NCBI RefSeq assembly: GCF_001305595.1
Contig: NZ_CP012401.1
Coordinates: 2,925,001 to 2,989,000 of the forward strand
DNA from: Azospirillum thiophilum
Lineage (GTDB): Bacteria; Pseudomonadota; Alphaproteobacteria; Azospirillales; Azospirillaceae
Length of the DNA: 64,000 nucleotides
Direction: 5' to 3'
Positions 53,169 through 62,045 of the stretch are shown here, piece by piece (within the stretch, counting starts at the first letter, position 1; each line of letters opens with the position of its first letter). The notes under the pieces were generated by a model, which did no database searches, was not told the origin of the DNA, and worked only from the letters and a program-made list of their open reading frames with translations. The position numbers and the translations under genes were made by a program.

Positions 53169-53591
53169 TCACTCGGCGGTCTCGGCATCGGCGACGTCCT
53201 GCGACGGGCCCGAATCCTGACCCTTGGCGGCGACGTCGCGGTCGACCAGCTCGAACACCGCCATGTCGGCGGCGTCGCCATAGCGGAAGCCGGCCTTCAG
53301 GACGCGGCTGTAGCCACCCTGGCGGTCCTTGTAGCGGTCGGCCAGCACGGTGAACAGCTTGGTCACCGTGTCGTTGTCGCGCAGCTGGGCGAACGCCAGA
53401 CGACGGTTGGCCAGGCCACCCTTCTTGCCGAGCGTGATCAGCTTCTCGACGATCGGACGCAGGTCCTTCGCCTTCGGCAGGGTGGTGGTGATCTGCTCGT
53501 GCTTGATCACCGCGTTCGCCATGTTCGAGAACATGGCCTTGCGGTGGCTGCTGGTCTTGCTGAACTTACGTCCCGAAACGCCGTGACGCAT
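53169..53591 (-). CDS. rplQ: 50S ribosomal protein L17
   Basis: This 140-residue protein begins [20 protein letters not shown], the L17 hallmark, with [20 protein letters not shown] and [15 protein letters not shown] further on. The C-terminal extension is acidic (DVADAETAE). AAGGAGG lies six bases before the ATG. It is last in the alpha operon and follows a strong hairpin behind rpoA. Confidence 0.98.
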   Translation of the reverse strand: MRHGVSGRKFSKTSSHRKAMFSNMANAVIKHEQITTTLPKAKDLRPIVEKLITLGKKGGLANRRLAFAQLRDNDTVTKLFTVLADRYKDRQGGYSRVLKAGFRYGDAADMAVFELVDRDVAAKGQDSGPSQDVADAETAE

Positions 53592-53701
53592 GGCGGTCCT
53601 CCTTCATGGCTTGGCCCCCCTCGGGGAGCCGATCGTGAACCCCGCCGCCCAGTCAAAACGCTGGTACGGCTGCGGGTCGGGCCGGTTCGGCCCTGGAAAC
53701 A

Positions 53702-53733
53702 GCGCCCTTTCCGCAAGTCGGCGGAAAGGGCGC
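53702..53733 (-). other. 13-bp perfect hairpin between rpoA and rplQ
   Basis: GCGCCCTTTCCGC (53702-53714) and GCGGAAAGGGCGC (53721-53733) form a perfect 13-bp stem with a six-base loop, 14 bases after the rpoA stop. On the minus strand TGTTTCC follows, so termination would be partial. It may set the RpoA/L17 ratio or be an RNA-processing site. Confidence 0.75.
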
Positions 53734-53747
53734 AAAAGGCGAGATGC

Positions 53748-54764
53748 TTAGTACGGCTCTTCCAGACGCTTGGCCAGTTCCTCGATGTTCTCGGGCGGCC
53801 AGTTCGGGATTTCCATACCGAGGTGCAGCCCCATCTGGGACAGCACTTCCTTGATCTCGTTCAGCGACTTGCGGCCGAAGTTCGGGGTGCGGAGCATTTC
53901 CGCCTCCGTCTTCTGCACCAGATCGCCGATATAGACGATGTTGTCGTTCTTGAGGCAGTTGGCCGACCGGACCGACAGTTCCAGCTCGTCCACCTTGCGG
54001 AGCAGGTTCTTGTTGAACGGAACCTCCTCGTGCTTCTCCTCGGAGACGGCGTGCGTCGGCTCCTCGAAGTTGATGAACAGCTGCAGCTGGTCCTGCAGGA
54101 TGCGGGCGGCGAGCGCCACCGCGTCGTCCGGCTTGACCGAGCCGTTGGTCTCCACCGTCATCGACAGGCGGTCATAGTCGGTGACCTGCCCGACGCGGGC
54201 ATTGTCGACCTTGTAGGACACCTTGCGCACCGGCGAGAACAGGGCGTCGATCGGAATCAGGCCGATCGGCGCGTCTTCCGGGCGGTTCTGGCTGGCCGGG
54301 ACATAGCCCTTGCCGGTCTCGACCGTCAGTTCCATGTTCAGCCGCGCGCCGTTGTCCAGCGTGCAGATGACCAGTTCCGGATCCATGACCTGGATGTCGG
54401 GACCGGTCTCGATCATGCCGGCCTTGACCTCGCCCGGGCCTTCGGCGCGCAGGCGCATGCGCTTCGGGCCGTCGCCGCCCATGCGCAGACCCATCGTCTT
54501 GATGTTCAGGACGATGTCGGTCACGTCCTCGCGGACGCCGGGGATGGACGAGAACTCGTGCAGCACGCCGTCGACGTGGATCGCCGTGACCGCGGCGCCC
54601 TGCAGCGAGGAGAGCAGGATGCGGCGCAGGGCGTTGCCGAGGGTCAGACCGAAGCCGCGTTCCAGCGGCTCGGCGACCACGGTCGCGAAGCGGTCGGCAT
54701 CGTCGCCGGGCTGGATGTCCAGCTTGCTCGGCTTAATCAGTTCCTGCCAGTTCTTCTGAAGCAC
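53748..54764 (-). CDS. rpoA: RNA polymerase alpha subunit
   Basis: This 338-residue subunit starts with GTG (GAGGT seven bases before it). The N-terminal dimerisation domain shows [20 protein letters not shown] and the C-terminal domain shows [18 protein letters not shown] with the usual helix-hairpin-helix that binds DNA and activators. Length matches the alphaproteobacterial form. It lies between rpsK and rplQ, with structured RNA on both sides. Confidence 0.99.
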   Translation of the reverse strand: MLQKNWQELIKPSKLDIQPGDDADRFATVVAEPLERGFGLTLGNALRRILLSSLQGAAVTAIHVDGVLHEFSSIPGVREDVTDIVLNIKTMGLRMGGDGPKRMRLRAEGPGEVKAGMIETGPDIQVMDPELVICTLDNGARLNMELTVETGKGYVPASQNRPEDAPIGLIPIDALFSPVRKVSYKVDNARVGQVTDYDRLSMTVETNGSVKPDDAVALAARILQDQLQLFINFEEPTHAVSEEKHEEVPFNKNLLRKVDELELSVRSANCLKNDNIVYIGDLVQKTEAEMLRTPNFGRKSLNEIKEVLSQMGLHLGMEIPNWPPENIEELAKRLEEPY

Positions 54765-54798
54765 GGATCGACCTCAAGATGCCATCGGGTGAACACGA

Positions 54799-54882
54799 AC
54801 CCGCGGGGCCCGAATCGTTCCCATACTGAGGGGGCCGCGATGGCTGCGGCCCCCTGCCCCGGAACGGTCGGTCCCCGCGGGT
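54799..54882 (-). other. three nested stem-loops in the rpsK-rpoA intercistronic region
   Basis: Three nested complementary pairs are visible: outer ACCCGCGGGG (54799-54808) with CCCCGCGGGT (54873-54882), middle CGTTCC (54816-54821) with GGAACG (54861-54866), and inner AGGGGGCCGC (54829-54838) with GCGGCCCCCT (54846-54855). Together they form one long bulged hairpin of about 84 bases between the rpsK stop and the rpoA leader. This may be a site of autogenous control, RNA processing or transcript stability. Confidence 0.7.
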
Positions 54883-54899
54883 GCGGAAACAATGCTGGA

Positions 54900-55298
54900 T
54901 CAGACGCGACGCTTCTTCGGCGGGCGAACGCCGTTGTGCGGGATCGGCGTGACGTCGCGGATCGAGGTGATCTGGAAGCCGATCGACTGCAGGGCGCGCA
55001 GGGCGGACTCACGCCCCGAACCCGGACCCTTCACTTCGACTTCCAGCGTCTTCATGCCGTGTTCCTGGGCCTTGCGGCCGGCGTCCTCGGCAGCCACCTG
55101 GGCGGCGTAGGGGGTCGACTTGCGCGAACCCTTGAAGCCCATGGTGCCCGACGACGACCAGGCAATGGTGTTGCCCTGCGCGTCGGTGATGGTGATCATC
55201 GTGTTGTTGAACGAGGCGTTCACATGAGCGACGCCGGCGGTGATGTTCTTGCGCTCGCGACGACGCAGGCGCTGAGAAGCGGCGGAGGGCTTTGCCAT
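54900..55298 (-). CDS. rpsK: 30S ribosomal protein S11
   Basis: This 132-residue protein has the S11 signature: [20 protein letters not shown] near the start, [32 protein letters not shown], and the C-terminal [19 protein letters not shown]. It forms part of the 30S platform. It lies 15 bases downstream of rpsM. Confidence 0.99.
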   Translation of the reverse strand: MAKPSAASQRLRRRERKNITAGVAHVNASFNNTMITITDAQGNTIAWSSSGTMGFKGSRKSTPYAAQVAAEDAGRKAQEHGMKTLEVEVKGPGSGRESALRALQSIGFQITSIRDVTPIPHNGVRPPKKRRV

Positions 55299-55313
55299 GA
55301 TGCGTTCGTCCTC

Positions 55314-55682
55314 TTACTTCTTCTTGCCGGCGATCGGCTTGGCCGGGCCCTTGCGGGTGCGGGCGTTCGTGTGGGTGCGCTGGCCGCGGACCGGCAGGCC
55401 CTTGCGGTGACGCAGGCCACGGTAGCAGCCCAGATCCATCAGACGCTTGATGTTCATCGCGACTTCGCGGCGAAGATCGCCCTCGACGCGGTAATCGGCG
55501 TCGATGGTTTCGCGGATCTTCAGGACTTCGTCGTCCGTCAGCTCGTTCACGCGACGCTCGGCCGGGATAGCCAGCTTCGTGCAGATTTCCTTGGCCTTGA
55601 AGGGGCCGATGCCATGGATGTAGGTCAACCCGATCTCCACACGCTTCTGCGCGGGGATGTTGACGCCAGCGATACGCGCCAC
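55314..55682 (-). CDS. rpsM: 30S ribosomal protein S13
   Basis: This 122-residue protein starts with GTG at 55682, eight bases behind GGAG. Hallmarks are [51 protein letters not shown] and the basic [12 protein letters not shown] tail that reaches the decoding centre. It is the first gene of this unit; in most alphaproteobacteria secY and adk precede it, but here a divergent pyk gene does. A good promoter lies 140 bases upstream. Confidence 0.99.
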   Translation of the reverse strand: MARIAGVNIPAQKRVEIGLTYIHGIGPFKAKEICTKLAIPAERRVNELTDDEVLKIRETIDADYRVEGDLRREVAMNIKRLMDLGCYRGLRHRKGLPVRGQRTHTNARTRKGPAKPIAGKKK

Positions 55683-55820
55683 GCTGCTCTCCTCGATCTC
55701 GATATCTCAACGGCAGCCCGTCGGGCCGCCTACACACCGAGCAAATCCCGTCCGGCACCACGCCGGAATGAGGGACGCACAATGCTTCCCGCCACCTGTG
55801 TGGGGCGGCGAGAGGGTGCG

Positions 55821-55848
55821 ACTATAGGAAAACCCCGGAACTTGTCAA
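55821..55848 (-). promoter_or_regulatory. sigma-70 type promoter of the rpsM operon
   Basis: On the minus strand TTGACA (55848-55843) and TATAGT (55826-55821) are separated by 16 bases, close to the sigma-70 consensus. The predicted leader is about 130 bases before the rpsM GTG. This is the best vegetative promoter seen in the window and fits the strong expression needed. Confidence 0.75.
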
Positions 55849-56074
55849 GGCCGAATACCGGCCCGGCCGGGTTCCCCGTCACGGACAAGAGCGGTAAGCC
55901 ACCCTGTCGCGGAACGCAAGCACGACCCACCACCGGATGCGGCAACGCAAGGGCTTGATCGACGCAGCGGGATGGGCAACAACCGCCGCACCACGACTGC
56001 CCGGCTGAACGGGCGACGCCGGCGCACCAGTCTTCGTTCAACCGCCACCCCTCCGATGGGAAAGGTTCGCGTCC
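55849..56074. other. intergenic region upstream of pyk
   Basis: This stretch between the rpsM promoter and the pyk start has no convincing gene and no clear -35/-10 pair on the plus strand. AAAGG before the pyk ATG is the only recognisable signal. Confidence 0.4.
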
Positions 56075-57538
56075 ATGACCATGACTGGCACTTCCGGCCC
56101 ATCCGGCGGCATCCGAATCCGGCGGTCCCGCCTGACCAAGATCGTCGCCACGCTCGGCCCGTCCTCCGCCTCGCCCGAGGTGATCGCCCGGCTGTTCGAG
56201 ACCGGAGTCGACGTCTTCCGCCTGAACTTCAGCCACGGCAGCCATGCCGACCACGGCGCCCGGCTGGCGGTGCTGCGCGATCTGGAGGCCCGCACCGGCC
56301 GTCCCATCGCGGTGATGGCCGACCTCCAGGGGCCGAAGCTGCGGATCGCCACCTTCGCCGCCGGGCCGGTCGCCCTGGCGCCCGGACAGCGGTTCCGCCT
56401 CGACCTGTCGATGGAGCCGGGGGACACGACCCGCGTCGGCCTGCCCCATCCGGAGATCTTCGCAGCATTGACGCCGGAGACCGACCTGCTGCTCGACGAT
56501 GGCCGGGTGCGGCTGCGGGTGGCCGCCTGCGGTGCCGATTTCGCCGAGACGGTCGTCGTCTCCGGAACGCGGCTGTCCGACCGCAAGGGTGTCAACGTTC
56601 CCGGAGTCGTGCTGCCGCTCTCCCCCCTCACGCCGAAGGACCGCGAGGATCTGGCCTTCGCGCTCGACCAGGGCGTCGACTGGGTGGCGCTCAGCTTCGT
56701 CCAGCGGCCGGAGGACGTGGCCGAGGCGCGCCGGCTGATCGGCGGCCGTGCCGCCCTGCTGTCGAAGCTGGAGAAGCCGCAGGCCATCGCCCATCTGGCC
56801 GATATCATCGAGATGTCGGATGCCATCATGGTGGCGCGCGGCGACCTGGGCGTCGAATTGCCGGCGGAGGATGTGCCGACCCTGCAGAAGCGCATCATCC
56901 GCGAATCGCGGCGGGCCGGAAAGCCGGTAATCGTCGCCACCCAGATGCTGGAATCGATGGTCTCCGCCCCTGCCCCGACCCGTGCCGAGGCGTCGGATGT
57001 CGCCACCGCGGTCTATGACGGCGCCGATGCGGTGATGCTGTCGGCGGAGACGGCTGCCGGCGCCTATCCGGTGGAGGCCGTGTCGATCATGGACCGCATT
57101 GCCCGGCGGGTGGAGCATGACCCGCTCTACCGCACCATCATGGACGCCCAGCATCCCGACCCGCAGAAGACCTCGGCCGACGCCATCACCGCCGCGGCCC
57201 GCCAGGTCGCCCACACCATCCAGGCGGCGGCCATCGTCACCTACACCACCAGCGGCTCGACCACGCTGAGGGCCGCACGCGAACGACCGGAGGTGCCGAT
57301 CCTCTGCCTGACCTCGGCGCTGGACACGGCGCGGAGGCTTCAACTCGTGTTCGGCGTCCATGCCGTCCACACCGAAGATGTCGCCAATTTTTCCGAGATG
57401 GTGCAGACGGCTGCACGCGCCGCGCATGCGGACGGCATCGCCGCCGAAGGCCAGCGGCTGGTCATCACCGCCGGCGTGCCCTTCGGCACCCCCGGCAACA
57501 CCAACATCCTGCGGATCGCCTGGGTCGGGGCGGAGTGA
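56075..57538 (+). CDS. pyk: pyruvate kinase
   Basis: This 487-residue enzyme shows TKIVATLGPSSASPEVI, RLNFSHGSHADH, MADLQGPKLRI, the catalytic-site region LLSKLEKPQAI, MVARGDLGVELP, and MLSAETAAGAYPVEAV. The C-terminal regulatory domain (TYTTSGSTTLRAA) is complete. It converts phosphoenolpyruvate and ADP to pyruvate and ATP. The ATG at 56075 is about nine bases behind AAAGG; a second ATG follows two codons later. It converges with the TPR gene. Confidence 0.97.
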   Translation: MTMTGTSGPSGGIRIRRSRLTKIVATLGPSSASPEVIARLFETGVDVFRLNFSHGSHADHGARLAVLRDLEARTGRPIAVMADLQGPKLRIATFAAGPVALAPGQRFRLDLSMEPGDTTRVGLPHPEIFAALTPETDLLLDDGRVRLRVAACGADFAETVVVSGTRLSDRKGVNVPGVVLPLSPLTPKDREDLAFALDQGVDWVALSFVQRPEDVAEARRLIGGRAALLSKLEKPQAIAHLADIIEMSDAIMVARGDLGVELPAEDVPTLQKRIIRESRRAGKPVIVATQMLESMVSAPAPTRAEASDVATAVYDGADAVMLSAETAAGAYPVEAVSIMDRIARRVEHDPLYRTIMDAQHPDPQKTSADAITAAARQVAHTIQAAAIVTYTTSGSTTLRAARERPEVPILCLTSALDTARRLQLVFGVHAVHTEDVANFSEMVQTAARAAHADGIAAEGQRLVITAGVPFGTPGNTNILRIAWVGAE

Positions 57539-57563
57539 CGGCGGCCGGGAGGACGACCGCTGC

Positions 57564-58121
57564 CTAAAGCGCGATGCCGGCCGGCCGGCGCCGGATCGAC
57601 TCAGCCTGGGCGCGGACATGGTCGAGATGCGGATTGATCGCCAGCGCCGCGTCGAAGGCCCGTAGCGCGGGTTTCTCGTCGCCCAGTGCCAGATAGACCA
57701 ACCCCAGCTCGACCAGCGCCCCGAAATGCCGGGGCTCCAGCAACAGGGCGTGGCGCAGGTCGATCATCGCCGCGGTATAGTCGCCGATCATGTAGTGGGT
57801 GGCGGCACGCTTGTTCCACCCTTCGGCATAGGACGGATCGCGGGCGACCGCCGAATCGAAGGCACGCAACGCCGACTGATAATCGTCGCCGTTCAGGCTG
57901 AGCACACCCGCTCGCATGTCGCGAACCATCGCCGGATCGGGATGTTCGAGCCAGAAGTCCCAGATATGCTCCTCCACCGATTCGGCATAGGCCGCATCGG
58001 TTGCGCTGCGCAGGGCATGGAAAAGACCGTCCAGACGCAGATTCCCCTGACCTGCCCCGGCCGGTACGCCGACGGTCATCAGCAAAAGCACAGTCAAGGA
58101 AAAGAAGCGGCGAATCAGCAT
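57564..58121 (-). CDS. secreted TPR-repeat protein
   Basis: This 185-residue precursor has a signal peptide (MLIRRFFSLTVLLLMTVG to about GAGQG). The mature part holds about three tetratricopeptide repeats (DYQSALRAFDSAVARDPSYAEGW as two blocks, DYTAAMIDLRHALLLEP, and DEKPALRAFDAALAINP). TPRs bind partner proteins, here in the periplasm. Similar small TPR proteins are common in alphaproteobacteria without known function. The ribosome-binding site is weak. Confidence 0.82.
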   Translation of the reverse strand: MLIRRFFSLTVLLLMTVGVPAGAGQGNLRLDGLFHALRSATDAAYAESVEEHIWDFWLEHPDPAMVRDMRAGVLSLNGDDYQSALRAFDSAVARDPSYAEGWNKRAATHYMIGDYTAAMIDLRHALLLEPRHFGALVELGLVYLALGDEKPALRAFDAALAINPHLDHVRAQAESIRRRPAGIAL

Positions 58122-58302
58122 GCACCAAATTTGGGCACGCAATCGACCCGCTGCCAACTGTTTTTTGGTTGCAAATCGTTACAAAGTTCGACAGCGGCCC
58201 GTGTCGGGAGGCCTTAACGCCGCCGGCCTATGACCGTTATGCCGTCGGTTCAGACTCCATCCTTTCGACGGGGCGGACTTGAAGCCGCCTCAAGCCGGTC
58301 CC

Positions 58303-58342
58303 AAAAAGACCGAAGGCCGGCGGATCGCTCCGCCGGCCTTCG
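58303..58342 (-). terminator. intrinsic terminator behind the EF-G gene
   Basis: A 14-bp stem (CGAAGGCCGGCGGA at 58311-58324 with its complement at 58329-58342) around a TCGC loop is followed on the minus strand by GTCTTTTTGG. It lies about 65 bases after the EF-G stop codon. Confidence 0.88.
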
Positions 58343-58406
58343 ACTTTACCGGATTGGTCCTGACTGCAAGCCCCGATCGATCAACCGAGTCGAGCGGGGC
58401 AAGCGA

Positions 58407-60548
58407 TCAGGCGGCCTTGTTGCGGCCGGCCACGATTTCGTCGGTGACGTTGCGCGGCACCGGCTCGTAGTGGCTGAACTCCATCGTGTAGGACGCACGG
58501 CCCGAGGTCATGCCCCGCAGCTGGCCGATGTAGCCGAACATTTCGTTCAGCGGGACATTGGCCTCGACGGCGATGTTCGACCCACGCTCCAGCTGGCCCA
58601 GCACCGTGCCGCGGCGGCGGTTCACGTCGCCGATCACGTCGCCGAGATAATCGTCGGGGGTGACGACCTCGACCTTCATCACCGGCTCCAGCAGGATCGG
58701 GCCGGCCTTGGGCAGAGCCTCGCGGAAGCAGGCCTTGGCGGCGATTTCGAAGGTCAGGGCGTTCGAGTCGACGTCGTGGTACTTGCCGTCCACCAGGCGG
58801 GCGCTGAAGTCGACGGTCGGATAGCCGGCGAGCACGCCGTCTTCCTTCTGCATCTCCAAGCCCTTCTTGACCGACGGGACATATTCGCGCGGAACCGTGC
58901 CGCCGACCGTCTCGTCGAGGAACTCGAAGCCCTCGCCACGCTCGCGCGGCGCGAAGACGATCTTCACCTCGGCGAACTGACCCGAACCGCCGGTCTGCTT
59001 CTTGTGGGTGTAGGTGTATTCGACCGGCTTGGTGATCGTCTCGCGGTAGGCGACCTGGGGCTTGCCCATGTTGCCTTCCACGCCGAACTCCGTGCGCATG
59101 CGGTCGAGCGTCACTTCCAGGTGCAGCTCGCCCATGCCGCGCAGGATGGTCTGGCCGGTTTCACGGTCGGTCTCCAGACGGAGCGACGGATCGGCGCGGA
59201 CCATCTTGCCGAGCGCGATCGAGAACTTCTCCTGCTCGCCCTTGGTCTTCGGCTCGACCGAGACGCTGATGACGGGGTCCGGGAAACGCATGCGCTCCAG
59301 GATCACCGGGGCGGAGGCGTCGCACAGCGTGTCGCCGGTCTCGGTCTCCTGCAGGGAGACGAGCGCGATGATGTCGCCGGCGCGGGCTTCCTCGATCGGG
59401 TTGGCGTCCTTCGCGTACATCTCGACCATGCGGCCGATCTTCTCGCGCTTGCCGCGGGTCGAGTTCAGGATCGACATGCCCTTGGTCAGCACGCCCGAAT
59501 AGACGCGGACGAAGGTCATCGAGCCGTAGGTGTCGTTCAGCACCTTGAAGGCCAGCGCCGAGAAGGGCGCGTCGTCGGAGCTGAGACGCTCGCCGTTCGG
59601 GTTGCCGTCCTCGTCCACCGTCTTGATCGCCTCGACATCGGTCGGGGCCGGCAGCAGGTCGACGACCGCGTCCAGAACCTGGCAGACGCCCTTGTTCTTG
59701 TAGGACGATCCGCAGAGCACGGGCGTGAAGGCGCTGGTGATGGTGCCCTTGCGCAGGCAGGCGCGCAGCACGTCGGCCGACGGATCCTCACCCGACTCCA
59801 GATAGGCTTCCATCGCCGCGTCGTCCTGCTCGAGCGCGGTGTCGACCAGCTCGGCGCGCAGCGCCGGGATGCTGGCGATGTTGTCCAGGTCTTCCTTGAC
59901 GGTCAGGTTGAGCTTGGCCGCGAGATCGTCGGTGATCTCCCAGATTTCCCACTTGGCGTCCTTGTCGTCGGAGAACCAGACATACGCCTTCATCTCGACG
60001 AGGTCGACCATGCCGCGGAAGTTGTCTTCCGAGCCGAGCGGAACCTGGATGCAGACCGGACGCGCGTTCAGGCGGGCCTTGATCATGCTGACGCAACGCT
60101 GGAAGTTCGCGCCCGAACGGTCCATCTTGTTGACGTAGCAGATGCGCGGCACGTTGTAGTTGTCGGCCAGACGCCAGTTTGTCTCCGACTGCGGCTCCAC
60201 GCCGGCGACGCCGTCGAACACCACGACCGCGCCGTCGAGCACGCGGAGCGAACGGTTCACTTCGATGGTGAAGTCCACGTGGCCCGGGGTGTCGATGACG
60301 TTGATCTTCTTCTCGCGCCAGAAGGTCGAAACGGCGGCCGACTGAATGGTGATGCCGCGCTTCTGCTCCTGCTCCATGTAGTCGGTCGTCGTCGACGTCT
60401 TGAGATCCTTCGTCTCGTGCACGTCGATGATCGTGTGCTTGCGACCGGTGTAATACAGGATGCGCTCGGTGGTCGTCGTCTTGCCCGCGTCGACGTGGGC
60501 GATGATGCCGATGTTCCGAATATCAGACAGTGGCGTTTGGCGCGGCAT
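58407..60548 (-). CDS. fusA: elongation factor G, atypical stand-alone copy
   Basis: This 713-residue translocase has all five EF-G domains: G1 [42 protein letters not shown], domain II, domain IV with [14 protein letters not shown], and domain V with [20 protein letters not shown]. Switch I (residues 44-58, [15 protein letters not shown]) is five residues longer than in E. coli EF-G and its sequence differs, and SAAVS replaces SAATT after RGITI. It is not beside rpsL, rpsG or tuf, so it is probably a second EF-G. A full CtrA consensus lies 98 bases upstream. Confidence 0.92.
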   Translation of the reverse strand: MPRQTPLSDIRNIGIIAHVDAGKTTTTERILYYTGRKHTIIDVHETKDLKTSTTTDYMEQEQKRGITIQSAAVSTFWREKKINVIDTPGHVDFTIEVNRSLRVLDGAVVVFDGVAGVEPQSETNWRLADNYNVPRICYVNKMDRSGANFQRCVSMIKARLNARPVCIQVPLGSEDNFRGMVDLVEMKAYVWFSDDKDAKWEIWEITDDLAAKLNLTVKEDLDNIASIPALRAELVDTALEQDDAAMEAYLESGEDPSADVLRACLRKGTITSAFTPVLCGSSYKNKGVCQVLDAVVDLLPAPTDVEAIKTVDEDGNPNGERLSSDDAPFSALAFKVLNDTYGSMTFVRVYSGVLTKGMSILNSTRGKREKIGRMVEMYAKDANPIEEARAGDIIALVSLQETETGDTLCDASAPVILERMRFPDPVISVSVEPKTKGEQEKFSIALGKMVRADPSLRLETDRETGQTILRGMGELHLEVTLDRMRTEFGVEGNMGKPQVAYRETITKPVEYTYTHKKQTGGSGQFAEVKIVFAPRERGEGFEFLDETVGGTVPREYVPSVKKGLEMQKEDGVLAGYPTVDFSARLVDGKYHDVDSNALTFEIAAKACFREALPKAGPILLEPVMKVEVVTPDDYLGDVIGDVNRRRGTVLGQLERGSNIAVEANVPLNEMFGYIGQLRGMTSGRASYTMEFSHYEPVPRNVTDEIVAGRNKAA

Positions 60549-60645
60549 GTTGCGGTTCCATTGCAGTAACGCGGCAACCGAAGCGCGACCGTCATGGTCG
60601 TCCGCTTCGGCGGCAGAGGTTGGTCGGGGTTTTACGGGCGATCTG

Positions 60646-60661
60646 TTAAGGCGTCATTAAC
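60646..60661. promoter_or_regulatory. perfect CtrA-box consensus upstream of the EF-G gene
   Basis: TTAA-GGCGTCA-TTAAC is an exact match to the CtrA consensus TTAA-N7-TTAAC. It lies in the gap between ridA and the EF-G gene, 98 bases before the EF-G start. Such AT-rich matches are rare by chance in a high-GC genome. CtrA use is inferred. Confidence 0.5.
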
Positions 60662-60671
60662 ATTCCGTAAA

Positions 60672-60691
60672 CCGACAAGCGAATTTGTCGG
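60672..60691 (-). terminator. weak stem-loop behind ridA
   Basis: CCGACAA and TTGTCGG form a 7-bp stem with a six-base loop, followed on the minus strand by TTTACGG. It is a weak terminator candidate for ridA, directly upstream of the EF-G promoter region. Confidence 0.4.
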
Positions 60692-60777
60692 GTTATTGAA
60701 GCGCGCGGCCCTCACAGCGTTCGGGCCACGCCGGCACACCCCAACCGAGGCTGCCGGGTCGCCCCGTTTCCACCGCC

Positions 60778-61125
60778 TTATTTGGCGGCGGTGACCTGAA
60801 TTTCAACGAGATACTGGGGAGCGGCCAGCTTGGCTTCGACGGTGGCGCGGGCCGGCGGATTGGCCGGGTCGACCCAGGCCTCCCACGCCTTGTTCATCGC
60901 GCCGAAGCCGGCCATGTCCACCAGATAGATGGTGGCCGACAGGAGCTTGCTCTTGTCGCTGCCCGCTTCCGCCAGCAAGGCGTCGATCTGGGCCAGGATT
61001 TGGGCGGTCTGACGTTCGACGTCGGGCGTCGGCTCGTCGGCGACCTGACCGGCGAGATAGACCGTGTCCTTATGGACGACCATCTGGCTCATGCGCGGTC
61101 CGGTGTGGAAGCGCTGGATCGACAT
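60778..61125 (-). CDS. RidA/YjgF family protein
   Basis: This 115-residue protein shows the RidA fold: HTGPRMSQMVVHKDTVYLAGQ at the start, QTAQILAQIDALLAEAGSDK in the middle and PPARATVEAKLAAPQYLVEI near the end. The Arg of PPARATVE, which holds the substrate carboxylate in 2-aminoacrylate deaminases, is present. Such enzymes remove reactive enamines formed by PLP enzymes; the subfamily was not resolved. The ATG at 61125 fits the family length. Confidence 0.9.
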   Translation of the reverse strand: MSIQRFHTGPRMSQMVVHKDTVYLAGQVADEPTPDVERQTAQILAQIDALLAEAGSDKSKLLSATIYLVDMAGFGAMNKAWEAWVDPANPPARATVEAKLAAPQYLVEIQVTAAK

Positions 61126-61220
61126 GACGGAAAGACTCCGGGTTCCGGGGCTGAAAAAAGACGCGCGTACCTCTATGCCATTCGGGGCCGCGCGCGAAGC
61201 GAAAAATGCGCATCCCCCGT

Positions 61221-62033
61221 TCAAGGCTGCCCTACGGCACTTTCCCTCGCCAAAATTGCGGCAAAGCGCGCGGCCGGCACCGCGAAATTGCGCACGGCAG
61301 GCGTGGTCCCGGCGGCGACCCCGACTCCGGCGACCGCCCAGCCAACCCCGCTCCGCACCAGCAACGGTCCGCCGCTGGTTCCGCGCGTCGCGTCGCAGTC
61401 ATGCACCAGCAGGCCGGATGCCGTTCCCAGCACATGGCAGTCGCGGTCGGCCATCAGGATCTGCGCCCGGTCCTGGCTGTAGCCGCCCAGCATCACCGCC
61501 GTCCCGGCCGGCAGGGGTGCCGCCGCCACCGGCAGGGCCGGAGCCGAGTCCGGAGCCGGCCCGTCCAGGGTCAGCACCGCCCAGTCGGTCGAGGCGTCCG
61601 GGCGCGCGGCGGCCGGATCGTAGGCGGGATCGGTCGCCACGCGCGCCACCGTCACATGGCGGCTGAACGCGCCGCGGTCATAGCCGAACAGCACATGCAG
61701 CGACGAGGCCGCCAGGAAGCGCCGGGTGCGCGGATTGAACAGGCAATGGCCGGCGGTCACGACGGTGCGCGGCCCCACCAGCGCACCGGTGCAGCGTCCC
61801 GCCAGATTGGTCTGCACCCGCACCACGCCGTTCCAGGGCTCCGTCGCGGCGTCCACCGGAGCGCGCCGGTCGCCCGGCCCGACGCCCGGCAGCAGCGGCC
61901 GCTCCGCCCCGGCGGCAGTGGTTGTCGCCGCCGGGAACGCCGACAGCAGCACAAGCGCGAGCGACGCCCCAAGGCCACGCCGAAGCCGATATCCGGGTCG
62001 CGCATGTTCTTGCTCCGTTTCCCTCAATCCCAT
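61221..62033 (-). CDS. secreted trypsin-like serine protease
   Basis: This precursor of about 270 residues has a signal peptide (RRGLGASLALVLLSAFPA to about AAGA). The chymotrypsin-fold triad is complete: His in VVTAGHC, Asp in STDWAVLTL, and Ser in RGTSGGPLLV. Cys pairs flank the His and the Ser loops. The ATG at 62033 is only two bases from GGAGG, so a TTG at 62027, spaced eight bases, may be the real start. It is divergent from topB with just 12 bases between the start codons. Substrate unknown. Confidence 0.85.
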   Translation of the reverse strand: MGLRETEQEHARPGYRLRRGLGASLALVLLSAFPAATTTAAGAERPLLPGVGPGDRRAPVDAATEPWNGVVRVQTNLAGRCTGALVGPRTVVTAGHCLFNPRTRRFLAASSLHVLFGYDRGAFSRHVTVARVATDPAYDPAAARPDASTDWAVLTLDGPAPDSAPALPVAAAPLPAGTAVMLGGYSQDRAQILMADRDCHVLGTASGLLVHDCDATRGTSGGPLLVRSGVGWAVAGVGVAAGTTPAVRNFAVPAARFAAILARESAVGQP

Positions 62034-62045
62034 ATCCTCCAGAGC

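Noticed and set aside
58230..60569. 779-codon plus-strand open frame opposite the EF-G gene
   Set aside because: A low-complexity His/Asp/Arg/Val-rich translation with no motif; the minus-strand EF-G is unambiguous.
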